The notes under the pieces: model-generated
The model's database searches: none
Told to the model about the DNA's origin: nothing
Seen by the model: only the letters and a program-made list of their open reading frames with translations
Shown: in pieces, positions 54,021 to 63,066 of the stretch
How positions within the stretch are numbered: the stretch's first letter is position 1
How the letters are laid out: each line of letters starts with the position of its first letter
Made by a program: the position numbers and the translations under genes
NCBI RefSeq assembly: GCF_024204685.1
Contig: NZ_CP100350.1
Coordinates: 1,054,001-1,118,000 of the forward strand
Direction: 5' to 3'
Length of the DNA stretch: 64,000 nt
Source: Gilvimarinus sp. DA14
GTDB lineage: Bacteria > Pseudomonadota > Gammaproteobacteria > Pseudomonadales > Cellvibrionaceae

Positions 54021-54099
54021 GTCTGATGTCGGACACATAAGGCACAGCAAACCCGTACCTTATGCAAAACTTAGCAGCGTCTGACGTCCGACATCAGAC
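54021..54099. repeat. 79-bp nested inverted repeat with heptad units between thrC and recJ
   Basis: Outer arms GTCTGATGTCGGAC (54021-54034) and its exact complement (54086-54099) enclose inner arms CATAAGG (54036-54042) and CCTTATG (54058-54064). The right part reads as 7-mers GTCTGAC, GTCCGAC, ATCAGAC. The same heptad style appears after bfr at 2375-2487. It lies 8 bases past the thrC stop and could be a transcript-end or attenuating structure, or a dispersed repeat family. Confidence 0.7.
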
Positions 54100-54106
54100 G
54101 ATCCGA

Positions 54107-55504
54107 TCAACACGCCAAATGGCTGCGCATAAACTCGTGCACGGTCTCGGCGTCGTTAGGCAGTACTTCGTAACGCTCTTCGCGGTCGAACAAATCCGCC
54201 ATATGGTGCGGCAATTTGGGATCTTCCTCTTGCCCTGCTTTTTGCACGGCTTCGGGGAATTTCGCCGGATGCGCGGTCGCCAGGCATACCATGGGCACGT
54301 CTTTGCTGCGACGAGTCGCCCGAGCGGCATCAACGCCAATGGCGGTGTGTGGGTCAAGCAGGTATTCAGTGCGTTCAAACACCTCGCGAATCACTTCCAG
54401 CATGCGAGCATCATCCACTTTATGACTGGCAAATAATTCCCGTGCGCGAGCCAACGCCTTGTCATCCAGATGCATAGCCCCAGATTTAAAATCTTCCATG
54501 AGCTTGGCAATGGCGGCACCGTCGCGGTCGTACAAATCGAATAGCATACGCTCGAAGTTGCTGGACACCATAATATCCATACTGGGCGACAAAGTGTGCT
54601 GCAACTCTTGCTTACTGTGATCGTTGTTGCTGATAGCGCGGTGCAAAATATCATTGCTGTTGGTGGCAATGACCAGCTGATCAATGGGCAGCCCCATACG
54701 CTTGGCGAGGTAACCGGCAAAAATATCGCCGAAGTTTCCGGTGGGCACCGAGAAAGACACCGGACGGTGCGGGCCACCGAGCGCCAGGGAGGCGTAAAAG
54801 TAATAGACGATTTGCGCCATAATCCGCGCCCAGTTGATGGAGTTTACCGCCACCAGTTGGCGCCCTTCGGGCAGGAACGACTGGTCGGCAAAGCTCGCCT
54901 TTACCATGTTCTGGCAATCGTCGAAGTTTCCGTCCAGGGCAATATTGTGGACGTTATCTTCCAGCACGGTGGTCATCTGACGGCGCTGCACATTGGACAC
55001 GCGGTTGTGCGGATGGAGAATAAAGATATCGATATTCTCACAGCGGCGGCAGCCTTCAATGGCGGCCGAACCGGTATCGCCCGAGGTCGCCCCCATGACC
55101 ACAACTTTTTGGTCGCGCTTTTGCAAAATATAATCGAGCAAGTGTCCCAAAAACTGCAGCGCAAAATCTTTAAACGCCAGAGTGGGCCCTTGAAAAAGCT
55201 CTAAAATCCACTCGTTGTGACCCGTTTGCACCAAAGGCGCTATGCCCTGGTGGCGAAAGCTCTGGTAGGCTTTGTCAATCAAACCGCGTAAATCATCGTC
55301 GGGAATTTCACCGTCGACGAAAGGCGCCATCACCTTAAACGCCAGTTCTTGATAAGACAGACCTGCCCAGCTCGCGATCTCTTCACGAGAAAACTCGGGC
55401 AGCTTTTCGGGTACATACAGGCCGCCATCGGAGGCGAGACCGGTAAGCACTACTTCTTCAAACGACAGTGACGGCGCCTGGCCGCGGGTGCTGATGTATT
55501 TCAC
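54107..55504 (-). CDS. thrC: Threonine synthase
   Basis: The 465-residue PLP enzyme turns O-phosphohomoserine into threonine. The PLP lysine is K112 in PTLAFKDFALQ, and the phosphate loop is GATSGDTGSAAI. It is the longer, class II-like form found in gammaproteobacteria. The start is GTG 55504 behind AGG; a gap of about 55 bases separates it from hom, with which it forms the usual hom-thrC unit. Confidence 0.97.
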   Translation of the reverse strand: MKYISTRGQAPSLSFEEVVLTGLASDGGLYVPEKLPEFSREEIASWAGLSYQELAFKVMAPFVDGEIPDDDLRGLIDKAYQSFRHQGIAPLVQTGHNEWILELFQGPTLAFKDFALQFLGHLLDYILQKRDQKVVVMGATSGDTGSAAIEGCRRCENIDIFILHPHNRVSNVQRRQMTTVLEDNVHNIALDGNFDDCQNMVKASFADQSFLPEGRQLVAVNSINWARIMAQIVYYFYASLALGGPHRPVSFSVPTGNFGDIFAGYLAKRMGLPIDQLVIATNSNDILHRAISNNDHSKQELQHTLSPSMDIMVSSNFERMLFDLYDRDGAAIAKLMEDFKSGAMHLDDKALARARELFASHKVDDARMLEVIREVFERTEYLLDPHTAIGVDAARATRRSKDVPMVCLATAHPAKFPEAVQKAGQEEDPKLPHHMADLFDREERYEVLPNDAETVHEFMRSHLAC

Positions 55505-55558
55505 GTCGGTAACCTGAATTCAGTCCACTTGAGGGCAATTGCCCGTTATTTACACACC

Positions 55559-56866
55559 TTATTTTAAAGGCTCTAAACGAATGCGGGTAATAGGCCCGGT
55601 AATTGAGCTAAGCGCTTCAATTTTACTGATGGCGGTAGCCAAGTGTTTCTCAACCGCTCGGTTGGTCAACAGAATCAGCGGCACAATTTCTTCGTCTTCA
55701 TCCGCCTCTTTTTGAATCAGCGCTTCAATACTGATACCCGAGTCGCTCAAAATAGTCGCCACCTGCGACAGCACACCCGGCTTATCAAGAGCCGACATGC
55801 GCAGGTAGTAAGCGGTTTCCACCTCGTCAATGGGCAGAATATTGCGATCGCTCAGGCTGCTCTGTTGAAACCCCAAATAGGGAACCCGGTGCTCAGGATC
55901 AGCTGTCAGAGTACGCGCCACATCGACGATATCCGCAATTACAGAAGAGGCCGTAGGCTCAGCGCCCGCGCCAGCACCATAGTACATGGTGGGGCCAACG
56001 GCATCCCCTTTAACCATAATAGCGTTCATGACACCGTCGACATTAGCCAGCTGGCGGCGCTCGGGAATCAATGTCGGATGTACTCGCAGCTCGATACCAT
56101 CGGCAACCCGGCGGGCAATACCCAAATGCTTGATGCGGTAGCCCAACTCGTCGGCGTAGGCCACGTCCACCGGCTCAATTTTACTGATCCCTTCGGTGAA
56201 TACCTTGTCAAACTGCAGCGGGATGCCGAAGCTCATAGAGGCCAGAATCACCAGTTTGTGGGCGGCATCGATACCTTCCACGTCGAACGTAGGATCGGCC
56301 TCGGCGTAGCCCAGCTCTTGTGCTTCTGCGAGAACGTCGCCGAAATCGCGGCCTTTGTCGCGCATTTCGGTAAGAATAAAGTTGCCGGTACCGTTGATAA
56401 TACCCGCCAGCCACTCGATGCGATTGGCCGAAAGCCCCTCGCGAATGGATTTAATAATGGGGATGCCACCGGCGACCGCTGCCTCAAAGGCTACGGTTAC
56501 GCCCTTGGCGTCGGCGGCGGCAAAGATTTCGTTACCATGCTCAGCAATCAGCGCCTTATTAGCAGTCACGACATGCTTGCCATTGTTGATGGCTTCCAAG
56601 ATCAGGTCGCGCGCAACTGAGATGCCGCCAATCAGCTCCACAACCACATCAACATTGGGGTTACGAGCCACATCGAACACATCGCGAGTGACGTTCAAGG
56701 ACGTCATATCCACCTGGGGGTTATCCCGGCGCGCGCCCACTTGCTCCACAATAATATCGCAACCGGCGCGGGCGTTAATGACGCGCTCATTGCGCGCGAG
56801 TACATTGACGGTGCCACTGCCTACGGTGCCCAGACCGCAGATACCTATTCTGACCGGTTTCAACAT
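55559..56866 (-). CDS. hom: Homoserine dehydrogenase
   Basis: The 435-residue enzyme reduces aspartate semialdehyde to homoserine. The Rossmann motif is GICGLGTVGSGTV, the catalytic region includes GIINGTGNFIL, and a C-terminal ACT domain (about 350-435; KPGVLSQVATILSDSGISIEALIQ) provides threonine feedback. It is the monofunctional form, unlike E. coli ThrA. I chose ATG 56866 behind AGAGGA. It precedes thrC on the same strand. Confidence 0.97.
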   Translation of the reverse strand: MLKPVRIGICGLGTVGSGTVNVLARNERVINARAGCDIIVEQVGARRDNPQVDMTSLNVTRDVFDVARNPNVDVVVELIGGISVARDLILEAINNGKHVVTANKALIAEHGNEIFAAADAKGVTVAFEAAVAGGIPIIKSIREGLSANRIEWLAGIINGTGNFILTEMRDKGRDFGDVLAEAQELGYAEADPTFDVEGIDAAHKLVILASMSFGIPLQFDKVFTEGISKIEPVDVAYADELGYRIKHLGIARRVADGIELRVHPTLIPERRQLANVDGVMNAIMVKGDAVGPTMYYGAGAGAEPTASSVIADIVDVARTLTADPEHRVPYLGFQQSSLSDRNILPIDEVETAYYLRMSALDKPGVLSQVATILSDSGISIEALIQKEADEDEEIVPLILLTNRAVEKHLATAISKIEALSSITGPITRIRLEPLK

Positions 56867-56969
56867 GAAATCCTCTTGTGGGGAGACGGTAAAAACAAAA
56901 GACGGCAACCTTACTCAGAGCTAAGGTTGCTGTCAATTGATGTTGGCGTGTGTTTGGAGAAGGCGGGCG

Positions 56970-57767
56970 CTATTGGCCCTGTTCGATGCTCTGCAGCAGT
57001 TTTTCAGGTGGCTGGTAGCCTACAAACAGTCGACCGTCAGGTAGCAGGATACTTGGGGTACCAGTCACGCCCAATTCACCGCCCTTGAGAAATTGCTGCT
57101 CAATAGGGGCATCGCAACTGGCCGGCTCGATTTCTTCCAGGTTTTTCAGCTTGTCCAGCGCATCGGTGGGCTCAGCGGCGCACCAAGCGCTTTCGAGCTT
57201 GGCCGCTGAAGGGCTGTTAGCACCTGCGCGTGGATAAGCCAGGTAGCGAATCTCAATGCCCAGATCGTTATAGCCTGGCATCTGCTCGCCGCGCTCGCGA
57301 TATCCGTGCATTTGACTGTGCAGGCGGCGGCAGTAGCCGCAATCGACATCGGTAAACACATAGGCCACATGCTTGGCGCCATCGGCCGGGGTAAAGTTAA
57401 TGGTGTCGCCCTCTTTCAGGCTGTCGACAAATTCTTTGCGCGAGTTAATCAAGTAGGGATCCTGCACTGGCACCAGCCCCTTGGCTGTCACTTCGTAGGC
57501 ATCGCCCATAATCGCGTGCTGACCATCGGCGGTCATCATCAGGCTGGGGCCGCCGATCACTTGAACGCTGTACAAGCCATCAATCACCGAGGGGCGCACC
57601 GGACCGAGGGGCGCACCACCGGTTATCTTGTCCAGCTGAGCTTTGATAATTTGCTCTGGAGTCTGCGAATCCGCAGGCTCAGAGGCCTTGCTGGTGTCTT
57701 GAGCCGCAGCTGCGCAAGCCGCAAAGGCCAGTGCCGCCAAGCTGGTACGAACTGCATTCATAATCAT
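56970..57767 (-). CDS. dsbC: Periplasmic disulfide isomerase DsbC
   Basis: The 265-residue precursor has a signal peptide (TSLAALAFAACAAAAQ), an N-terminal dimerisation domain (about 35-95) and a thioredoxin fold with the active site CGYC (C143, C146) in FTDVDCGYCRRLH. A second cysteine pair (ESAWCAAEP and ASCD) matches the structural disulfide of DsbC. It reshuffles wrong disulfides and is kept reduced by DsbD. ATG 57767 has CAGAG upstream; ATG 57761 is also possible. xerD lies upstream in the same run, the common xerD-dsbC-hom-thrC-recJ order. Confidence 0.95.
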   Translation of the reverse strand: MIMNAVRTSLAALAFAACAAAAQDTSKASEPADSQTPEQIIKAQLDKITGGAPLGPVRPSVIDGLYSVQVIGGPSLMMTADGQHAIMGDAYEVTAKGLVPVQDPYLINSRKEFVDSLKEGDTINFTPADGAKHVAYVFTDVDCGYCRRLHSQMHGYRERGEQMPGYNDLGIEIRYLAYPRAGANSPSAAKLESAWCAAEPTDALDKLKNLEEIEPASCDAPIEQQFLKGGELGVTGTPSILLPDGRLFVGYQPPEKLLQSIEQGQ

Positions 57768-57826
57768 AAAAATATCTCTGTTTATTACGGGCATCACCAA
57801 TCGGCAGGCAGTTTAACACACAAAAC

Positions 57827-58729
57827 TTAGCCCCTTGGGTGATGAACTTCATGCAGGCTTTTCATTCTCGCCTGAGCTACGTGGGTGTAAATTTGCGTGG
57901 TGGACAGATCGCTGTGGCCAAGCAACAACTGCACTACGCGTAAGTCAGCGCCGTGATTTAACAAATGAGTGGCAAAGGCGTGGCGCAGCGTATGCGGCGA
58001 CAAGGGTTTTTCGATCCCCGCGAGCTGTGCCCAGTGCTTTATGCGGTGCCAAAACGTCTGTCGCGTCATCTGTTTAGCGCGAGTGCTGGGGAAAAGCACA
58101 TCAGAGGATGTTGTGCCTAGCAAACTACCCCTGCCCTCTCTCAAGTAGCGCTCCAGCCAGTAAACCGCTTCTTCCCCCAAGGGCACCAGACGCTCCTTAC
58201 TGCCCTTACCCAAAACCCGCACAACACCCTGACGCAAATTCAGCATCGGCAAAGTCAGCCCCACCAATTCGGTCACACGCAGGCCACAAGCATACAAAAG
58301 CTCCAGCATGGCCTTATCGCGCAAGCCCACAGCGTCTGTCACATCGGGCGCCCGAAGCAGCCCTTCGACATCCGCCTCGGTTAAAAGTTTTGGTAGCGCG
58401 CGGGGCAGCTTGGGGTTGTCAATATGCGCCAGAGGATCTGCCTGAAGCCTCCCTTCACGGATCTGATAGCGATAAAAGCCGCGCAAGCATGAAAGCAGTC
58501 TGGCAGTGGAGCGGCTGGAGTAGTGTCGGCTGTGGCGCCAGGCGAGAAAGGCCATGACTTGCTCTTGACTGGCATCGAGCAAAGGCGCCCCGCTCTCGGC
58601 CGCAAGCCAGGCTGCAAAGGCACTTAAGTCGCGGGCATAACTCTCGCGGGTATTGGAGGACAAGCCCTTTTCCAGCCAAAGGCCATCCAAATACTGGTGA
58701 ATGATTTTTGAGTCCGAGTTTACCGTCAT
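57827..58729 (-). CDS. xerD: Site-specific tyrosine recombinase XerD
   Basis: The 300-residue recombinase has an N-terminal SAM-like core-binding domain and a catalytic domain with R151, K175 or K178, H246, R249 (HTLRH), H272 and the nucleophile Y281 (IYTHV). With XerC it resolves chromosome dimers at dif under FtsK control. The position upstream of dsbC, hom and thrC is the conserved xerD place, supporting XerD over XerC. ATG 58729. Confidence 0.96.
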   Translation of the reverse strand: MTVNSDSKIIHQYLDGLWLEKGLSSNTRESYARDLSAFAAWLAAESGAPLLDASQEQVMAFLAWRHSRHYSSRSTARLLSCLRGFYRYQIREGRLQADPLAHIDNPKLPRALPKLLTEADVEGLLRAPDVTDAVGLRDKAMLELLYACGLRVTELVGLTLPMLNLRQGVVRVLGKGSKERLVPLGEEAVYWLERYLREGRGSLLGTTSSDVLFPSTRAKQMTRQTFWHRIKHWAQLAGIEKPLSPHTLRHAFATHLLNHGADLRVVQLLLGHSDLSTTQIYTHVAQARMKSLHEVHHPRG

Positions 58730-58800
58730 CTGCCTGCCATCTTTATGTCACTGGCATTATGCGGGCGGGAAATTTCCTTGCAACTATTTCCTACCGATAT

Positions 58801-58837
58801 AAAAAAAGCCGGAGCAGTCTCCTGCTCCGGCTTTTTT
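58801..58837. terminator. Strong bidirectional terminator after rplS
   Basis: A 10-bp stem GCCGGAGCAG / CTGCTCCGGC with loop TCTC is flanked by A7 and T6, so it works in both directions. It ends the rpsP-rimM-trmD-rplS operon. Confidence 0.95.
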
Positions 58838-58855
58838 CGGCTTAAGCGGTAAAAC

Positions 58856-59206
58856 TTAAGACAGTTTTTCTTTAATACGAGCGGCCTTACCAGTCAGATC
58901 GCGCAAGTAGTACAGCTTGGCCTGACGCACATCACCGCGACGCTTAACAGCAATGCTGTCAACCTGCGGGCTGTGAGTTTGGAAAGTACGCTCAACACCA
59001 ACACCGTGAGAGATTTTGCGCACGGTGAAAGCAGAGTTCAGACCACGATTACGCTTGGCAATTACCACGCCTTCGTAGGCCTGCAAACGCTCGCGGTTGC
59101 CTTCGGTTACTTTTACCTGAACAACAACGGTGTCACCCGGGGCAAATTCCGGAACTTCTTTTTTGAGCTGTTCGTTTTCGAGCTCTTGAATGATTTTGTT
59201 GGTCAT
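58856..59206 (-). CDS. rplS: 50S ribosomal protein L19
   Basis: The 116-residue protein ([10 protein letters not shown]...[20 protein letters not shown]...[13 protein letters not shown]) is L19 at its usual length. It lies at the 30S-50S interface. ATG 59206 behind CAGGAGA; the upstream in-frame ATG is not used by the family. Last gene of the rpsP operon. Confidence 0.98.
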   Translation of the reverse strand: MTNKIIQELENEQLKKEVPEFAPGDTVVVQVKVTEGNRERLQAYEGVVIAKRNRGLNSAFTVRKISHGVGVERTFQTHSPQVDSIAVKRRGDVRQAKLYYLRDLTGKAARIKEKLS

Positions 59207-59244
59207 CTCGTTTCTCCTGAGAGTCTGTAGCTTCACAGCTAGAG

Positions 59245-60012
59245 TTAGTCATTAAGGTCCCGACGAAAGTCCGTCAGCAGCACTTGCTGCTCCTCGGTTA
59301 AGTCTTTGTGTTGCAATAAATCTGGCCGTCTTAGCCAGGTTCGCCCCAGCGCTTGTTGTAAGCGCCAACGCCGAATTCTTTCATGGTCCCCGGATAACAA
59401 CACCTCGGGAACCTCCGCCCCATCCAATGACTCAGGGCGGGTATAGTGTGGATGGTCCAACAGGCCATCGGTAAAAGAATCTTCCACCGCAGACTGAGCA
59501 TCACCAAGGGCACCAGGCAACAGCCTGATGACCGCATCCATCAGCACCATGGCCGGCAATTCGCCGCCGGATAGCACATAATCGCCAATGGACCACTCTT
59601 CGTCGACTACTCGGGCAATCAGACGTTCGTCTATTCCTTCGTAGCGACCGGCAATCAAAATCAGATTACCGTTTTGCGCCAGCTCACTCGCGGCCGCCTG
59701 GTTAAATACCTGGCCCTGAGGCGACAGGTAAATAACTCTGGCATTTATCGCCCACTGCTTAGCAGCATCGACAGCGTCGGCCAGCGGCTGAACTTTCATC
59801 AGCATACCGGGGCCGCCGCCATATGGGCGATCATCCACGGTGCGATGCTTGTCCTGGGTAAAATCCCGCGGGTTCCAGCAGCGGATATCCACCCGCCCCT
59901 CTTTTACCGCCCGCGCGGTAATACCACTATCGCGTACCGCCTGAATCATCTCGGGAAACAGGGTTATCACCGCAATTCTCAGTGGCTCAAAGCCAGCTGT
60001 ATCGGTGCTCAC
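59245..60012 (-). CDS. trmD: tRNA (guanine37-N1)-methyltransferase
   Basis: The 255-residue SPOUT enzyme methylates G37 of tRNAs using AdoMet. The trefoil-knot region is visible as [19 protein letters not shown]-like [12 protein letters not shown] and [26 protein letters not shown] 60012 behind GGAGG. Confidence 0.97.
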   Translation of the reverse strand: MSTDTAGFEPLRIAVITLFPEMIQAVRDSGITARAVKEGRVDIRCWNPRDFTQDKHRTVDDRPYGGGPGMLMKVQPLADAVDAAKQWAINARVIYLSPQGQVFNQAAASELAQNGNLILIAGRYEGIDERLIARVVDEEWSIGDYVLSGGELPAMVLMDAVIRLLPGALGDAQSAVEDSFTDGLLDHPHYTRPESLDGAEVPEVLLSGDHERIRRWRLQQALGRTWLRRPDLLQHKDLTEEQQVLLTDFRRDLND

Positions 60013-60040
60013 ACAAGCCTCCGGGCCCGATCAGGCGCTT

Positions 60041-60577
60041 TTAAAACTGTGGATCCCAGGCAACGGTGATCACACCGGCATCGAGATCCACCTTTAGCAC
60101 GTATTGCTCTGGCACATAAGGCACCAGGCGCTCGCGCTCATCAATGCTGTCGTCGGTGGCACCAACCACCAGCACATCATTGGCGCCGGTCTCCAGCAAC
60201 TTGGAGACTTTGCCGAGCGAGTAGGTCTTGCCCTCATACTCGCTGACGACCTGCAAGCCCTGCAGCTGGTACCAGTAATACTCATCACCAGCCAGCTCGG
60301 GCAACTGGTCTCGCTCCACCGCAATGGTAATGCCGGAGTAAGTAGCCGCCAGGTCGCGATCGTCTACATCCTTAAGGTGGGCAACAAAACCCTTGCCATG
60401 AGGACGCGCGGCGTCGATTTCCACCGCCTTCACCCCGTGCGCGGTTTTTAACCACCAGGGATGATACTCAAACAGGTTTTCAGCAGGCTCAGTAAACGAT
60501 TGGATTTTCAGCCAGCCTTTAACGCCAAATACGGCACTAATTCGACCGACATCCACCAGATTTGAAGAACCTGCCAC
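60041..60577 (-). CDS. rimM: 16S rRNA processing protein RimM
   Basis: The 178-residue protein has an N-terminal beta-barrel (DVGRISAVFGVKGWLKIQSFT) and a C-terminal PRC barrel (EYYWYQLQGLQVV; YVLKVDLDAGVITVAWDPQF). It assists 30S head assembly by binding S19. The start is GTG 60577 with a weak ribosome site, 14 bases after rpsP. Confidence 0.96.
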   Translation of the reverse strand: MAGSSNLVDVGRISAVFGVKGWLKIQSFTEPAENLFEYHPWWLKTAHGVKAVEIDAARPHGKGFVAHLKDVDDRDLAATYSGITIAVERDQLPELAGDEYYWYQLQGLQVVSEYEGKTYSLGKVSKLLETGANDVLVVGATDDSIDERERLVPYVPEQYVLKVDLDAGVITVAWDPQF

Positions 60578-60591
60578 AACCGGGCCGTTAC

Positions 60592-60831
60592 TTAAGCGGC
60601 TTCTTTAACCAGCTTGGCAACGCGCTCGCTCAACAGAGCGCCCTGGCTTACCCAGTAGTCGATACGCTCTTGATCAACGCGCAGTTTCTCTTCCTGGCCA
60701 CGGGCGATTGGGTTGAAAAAGCCAACACGCTCGATAAAGCGACCGTTACGCGCGCTGCGGCTGTCGGTTACAGTCAGGTGGTAGAAAGGACGCTTTTTTG
60801 AACCGCCACGTGACAGACGAATAGTTACCAT
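60592..60831 (-). CDS. rpsP: 30S ribosomal protein S16
   Basis: The 79-residue protein ([25 protein letters not shown]) is S16, an early 30S assembly protein. ATG 60831 behind AGGAAA. First gene of the operon; ffh, often upstream, is replaced here by the ketosynthase gene with about 200 bases between. Confidence 0.98.
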   Translation of the reverse strand: MVTIRLSRGGSKKRPFYHLTVTDSRSARNGRFIERVGFFNPIARGQEEKLRVDQERIDYWVSQGALLSERVAKLVKEAA

Positions 60832-60924
60832 GAATACTTTCCTGTGGTTGTGTGACCAGACTGGGCCTGGCCGCGATTAACTGTTTTAAGCGACGGACCT
60901 CTGTCCGGTCGCGAAAGGCGCCGT

Positions 60925-60953
60925 ATTCTAAGGGAAAGCTTGCGCTTTGTATA
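60925..60953 (-). promoter_or_regulatory. rpsP operon promoter
   Basis: On the minus strand, TATACA (60948-60953) and TAGAAT (60925-60930) are 17 bases apart. The site lies 95 bases before the rpsP start, giving a leader that could carry ribosomal-protein control. Each box matches consensus at 4-5 of 6 positions. Confidence 0.65.
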
Positions 60954-61039
60954 GCTTTATTGCGCGACTTTTGTGCAGATTGAGCCGCACCGGATCTCAC
61001 GACGCGGCTGGCGTCTGCTTATTTTGGCCTTAGGGGCCA

Positions 61040-62938
61040 CTAAACCATATCGGCGAAGCGGTTGGGCATATCCAAATCGATAGGATGTACGTATCCGGGA
61101 AGGTTCAGCTTGCCAGCGGCCAGAGTAATCTCACTTTCGTCGATCAGGCCTTCGCCAAACTGATAAATAGTACCAAAGTCACCCTGCAGCGCAGCCTGGT
61201 CATACTGCGCGGCAGCCGCACGAGTGCTTTCACGTCGCTTTTCGTAGGCGGTGTAGGCGTCAGTGCCATAACGTTTGGCCAGCATCTGATTGACTACCCG
61301 CGGCGACAAGACGCTCGCAGTTGCATTATTGCCACCAAAACCCTTGGAGTTTAAAAAGGCAATATCGATAGGCTCTTCTGGCATGTAATCAGCCACTGGT
61401 ATGTGCAGGCGATCGGCGTAAACATCGTCTGCGACCTTATCGATGGTTTTAATGCCCGGCACCACGCCATATTTAAAGCTACCCAAGCTGGCAATCAGCT
61501 GATCGGCGCTGGCGGGGGACAATGAGTGCCCGACATAGGCTTTAATAGCGGCGACGGGCCAGTGCTCGATGCCAAAATAGGCGGCGATTTGGTCAAAAAT
61601 TTGCGATTCAGTGACCCGGTTTTGCGGGGTGCTTGAGCCGTGGGCGTGCACCATCGAGCGCTTGCGAATCGCCTCGTCACCCAAGATCGCGCGAGCCGAT
61701 GCCACAGCTTTGGCAAAAGTAATATGGTTCCCCGGTCCCGGTGCCGAGATAGATTTTTTAAACCCGTCGGCATTAATAAACACATCGTTTACCGCGCCGT
61801 GAATATCCGCTCCGAGCTCGAACGCTAGGGCGTCGTCCATCAGCACCACATACTGGGCCGACTCTGCAATCGTGAAGCCGCAGTTTTCACCAAAAGGGCG
61901 ACTGGAGCGGCGCGGGTCTGTGCTGTCGCTGTTATCAATTTTCTTCAACTTTTCCTCTACCCCCAGGGCACCCATGGTGGCATAGCCATCGATAATTTCC
62001 TGAGTGATGGGGGCCTCGGCGTTACCCACTACGGCTACGCGACAGCGGCCACTGCTGATGTCTTCCAGCGCTGAGCGCAGGTTATAAAGAAAAGAAGCAC
62101 AGGCCCCGGCATTGGCCGAGGTGTGCCCGACACTGCCGAGAATGTAAGCGTTCACAAAATCGGCGGGCATGCTATTCAAACCTAACGGACACTGTTTGGT
62201 GGTGACACGGGAGCCGCGCAGACGTGCCTGCAGCAAACCACCAAAACCATTGTCATCCATTTGGCTCATAACATTACTGGCATAAACCCCCACTTGATCG
62301 GGCTTTACGCTGGCGGCAATGGTGGCCCAATCGATGCCTACCGAGCGCACGGCGTCGGAAGCGGCAATTACCGATAACTGCAGTGCACGCGGGTGAAACC
62401 GGGCATTGTAAAGTGCAGAAGGATCGAACCCCTGAGGCAGCTGACCGGCGGATTTAACGGGAATATCGCGATAGCTATCGAACTTCACCTCAACCGGTCC
62501 GGTCACCTCCACTTTGACTTTTCGCCCCTCCAGCTCGGTGACGCGCCAATTAGCGGGAGTAGGCTCGGGCAAATCTTTTGAGCTCAGAGTAAAGGTCTGG
62601 ACGCCCGCCTCCCCCTGCAGAGTTGCACTCTTTTGCCAAGCGGCGGCATCAACATCAAAAAACGCGGGATCAATACGGCGGATCAGGCTGCCGTCCAGAA
62701 TTTGCGGCCCGAATGTTTGTTCAATTTCTTCCAAGCTCAGAGATTTACCCTGACCATCGCACCACTGTCCGGCCTGACATTGAATCAGCCCCATCATCAC
62801 GCCCAAGCCGGCAAGTGTTTGCTGACGCTCAGCCGCTGGCAGCGACTCTATCACCATACGCCGAAACGCATGATGCCCCGAACTGCGTCCGGCCGCATTA
62901 AAACCACCAAAACCGACAATCACAGGTAAACGGGACAT
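61040..62938 (-). CDS. fabY: Beta-ketoacyl-ACP synthase, FabY type
   Basis: The 632-residue protein is a long KAS enzyme beginning MSRLPVIVGFGGFNAAGRSS, the start I associate with Pseudomonas FabY. The active site is C280 in SANAGACASF, with histidines in VHAHGSSTP and AYVGHSLSPASA (the Cys-His-His triad of FabB/FabF type). FabY of P. aeruginosa starts fatty-acid synthesis in place of FabH. I chose ATG 62938 with CGGAG seven bases upstream over the frame start at 62971. The N-terminal 150 residues are a family-specific extension. An alternative reading is a different long KAS of unknown role. Confidence 0.78.
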   Translation of the reverse strand: MSRLPVIVGFGGFNAAGRSSGHHAFRRMVIESLPAAERQQTLAGLGVMMGLIQCQAGQWCDGQGKSLSLEEIEQTFGPQILDGSLIRRIDPAFFDVDAAAWQKSATLQGEAGVQTFTLSSKDLPEPTPANWRVTELEGRKVKVEVTGPVEVKFDSYRDIPVKSAGQLPQGFDPSALYNARFHPRALQLSVIAASDAVRSVGIDWATIAASVKPDQVGVYASNVMSQMDDNGFGGLLQARLRGSRVTTKQCPLGLNSMPADFVNAYILGSVGHTSANAGACASFLYNLRSALEDISSGRCRVAVVGNAEAPITQEIIDGYATMGALGVEEKLKKIDNSDSTDPRRSSRPFGENCGFTIAESAQYVVLMDDALAFELGADIHGAVNDVFINADGFKKSISAPGPGNHITFAKAVASARAILGDEAIRKRSMVHAHGSSTPQNRVTESQIFDQIAAYFGIEHWPVAAIKAYVGHSLSPASADQLIASLGSFKYGVVPGIKTIDKVADDVYADRLHIPVADYMPEEPIDIAFLNSKGFGGNNATASVLSPRVVNQMLAKRYGTDAYTAYEKRRESTRAAAAQYDQAALQGDFGTIYQFGEGLIDESEITLAAGKLNLPGYVHPIDLDMPNRFADMV

Positions 62939-63066
62939 AGATAAACTCCGGGCTGACAGACTTGTATTCAAGACTGAAAGTGTAGAGCGCGCCGATCCAG
63001 AACAGTCATGGACATTTGCGCCACAAGCTATGGTATTCTGGCCACACTCTTATTTTTGGAAGCATC

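Noticed and set aside
55643-56620. Open frame of 325 codons antisense to hom
   Set aside because: It mirrors a GC-rich conserved gene; no ribosome site, no family and the hom frame is certain.
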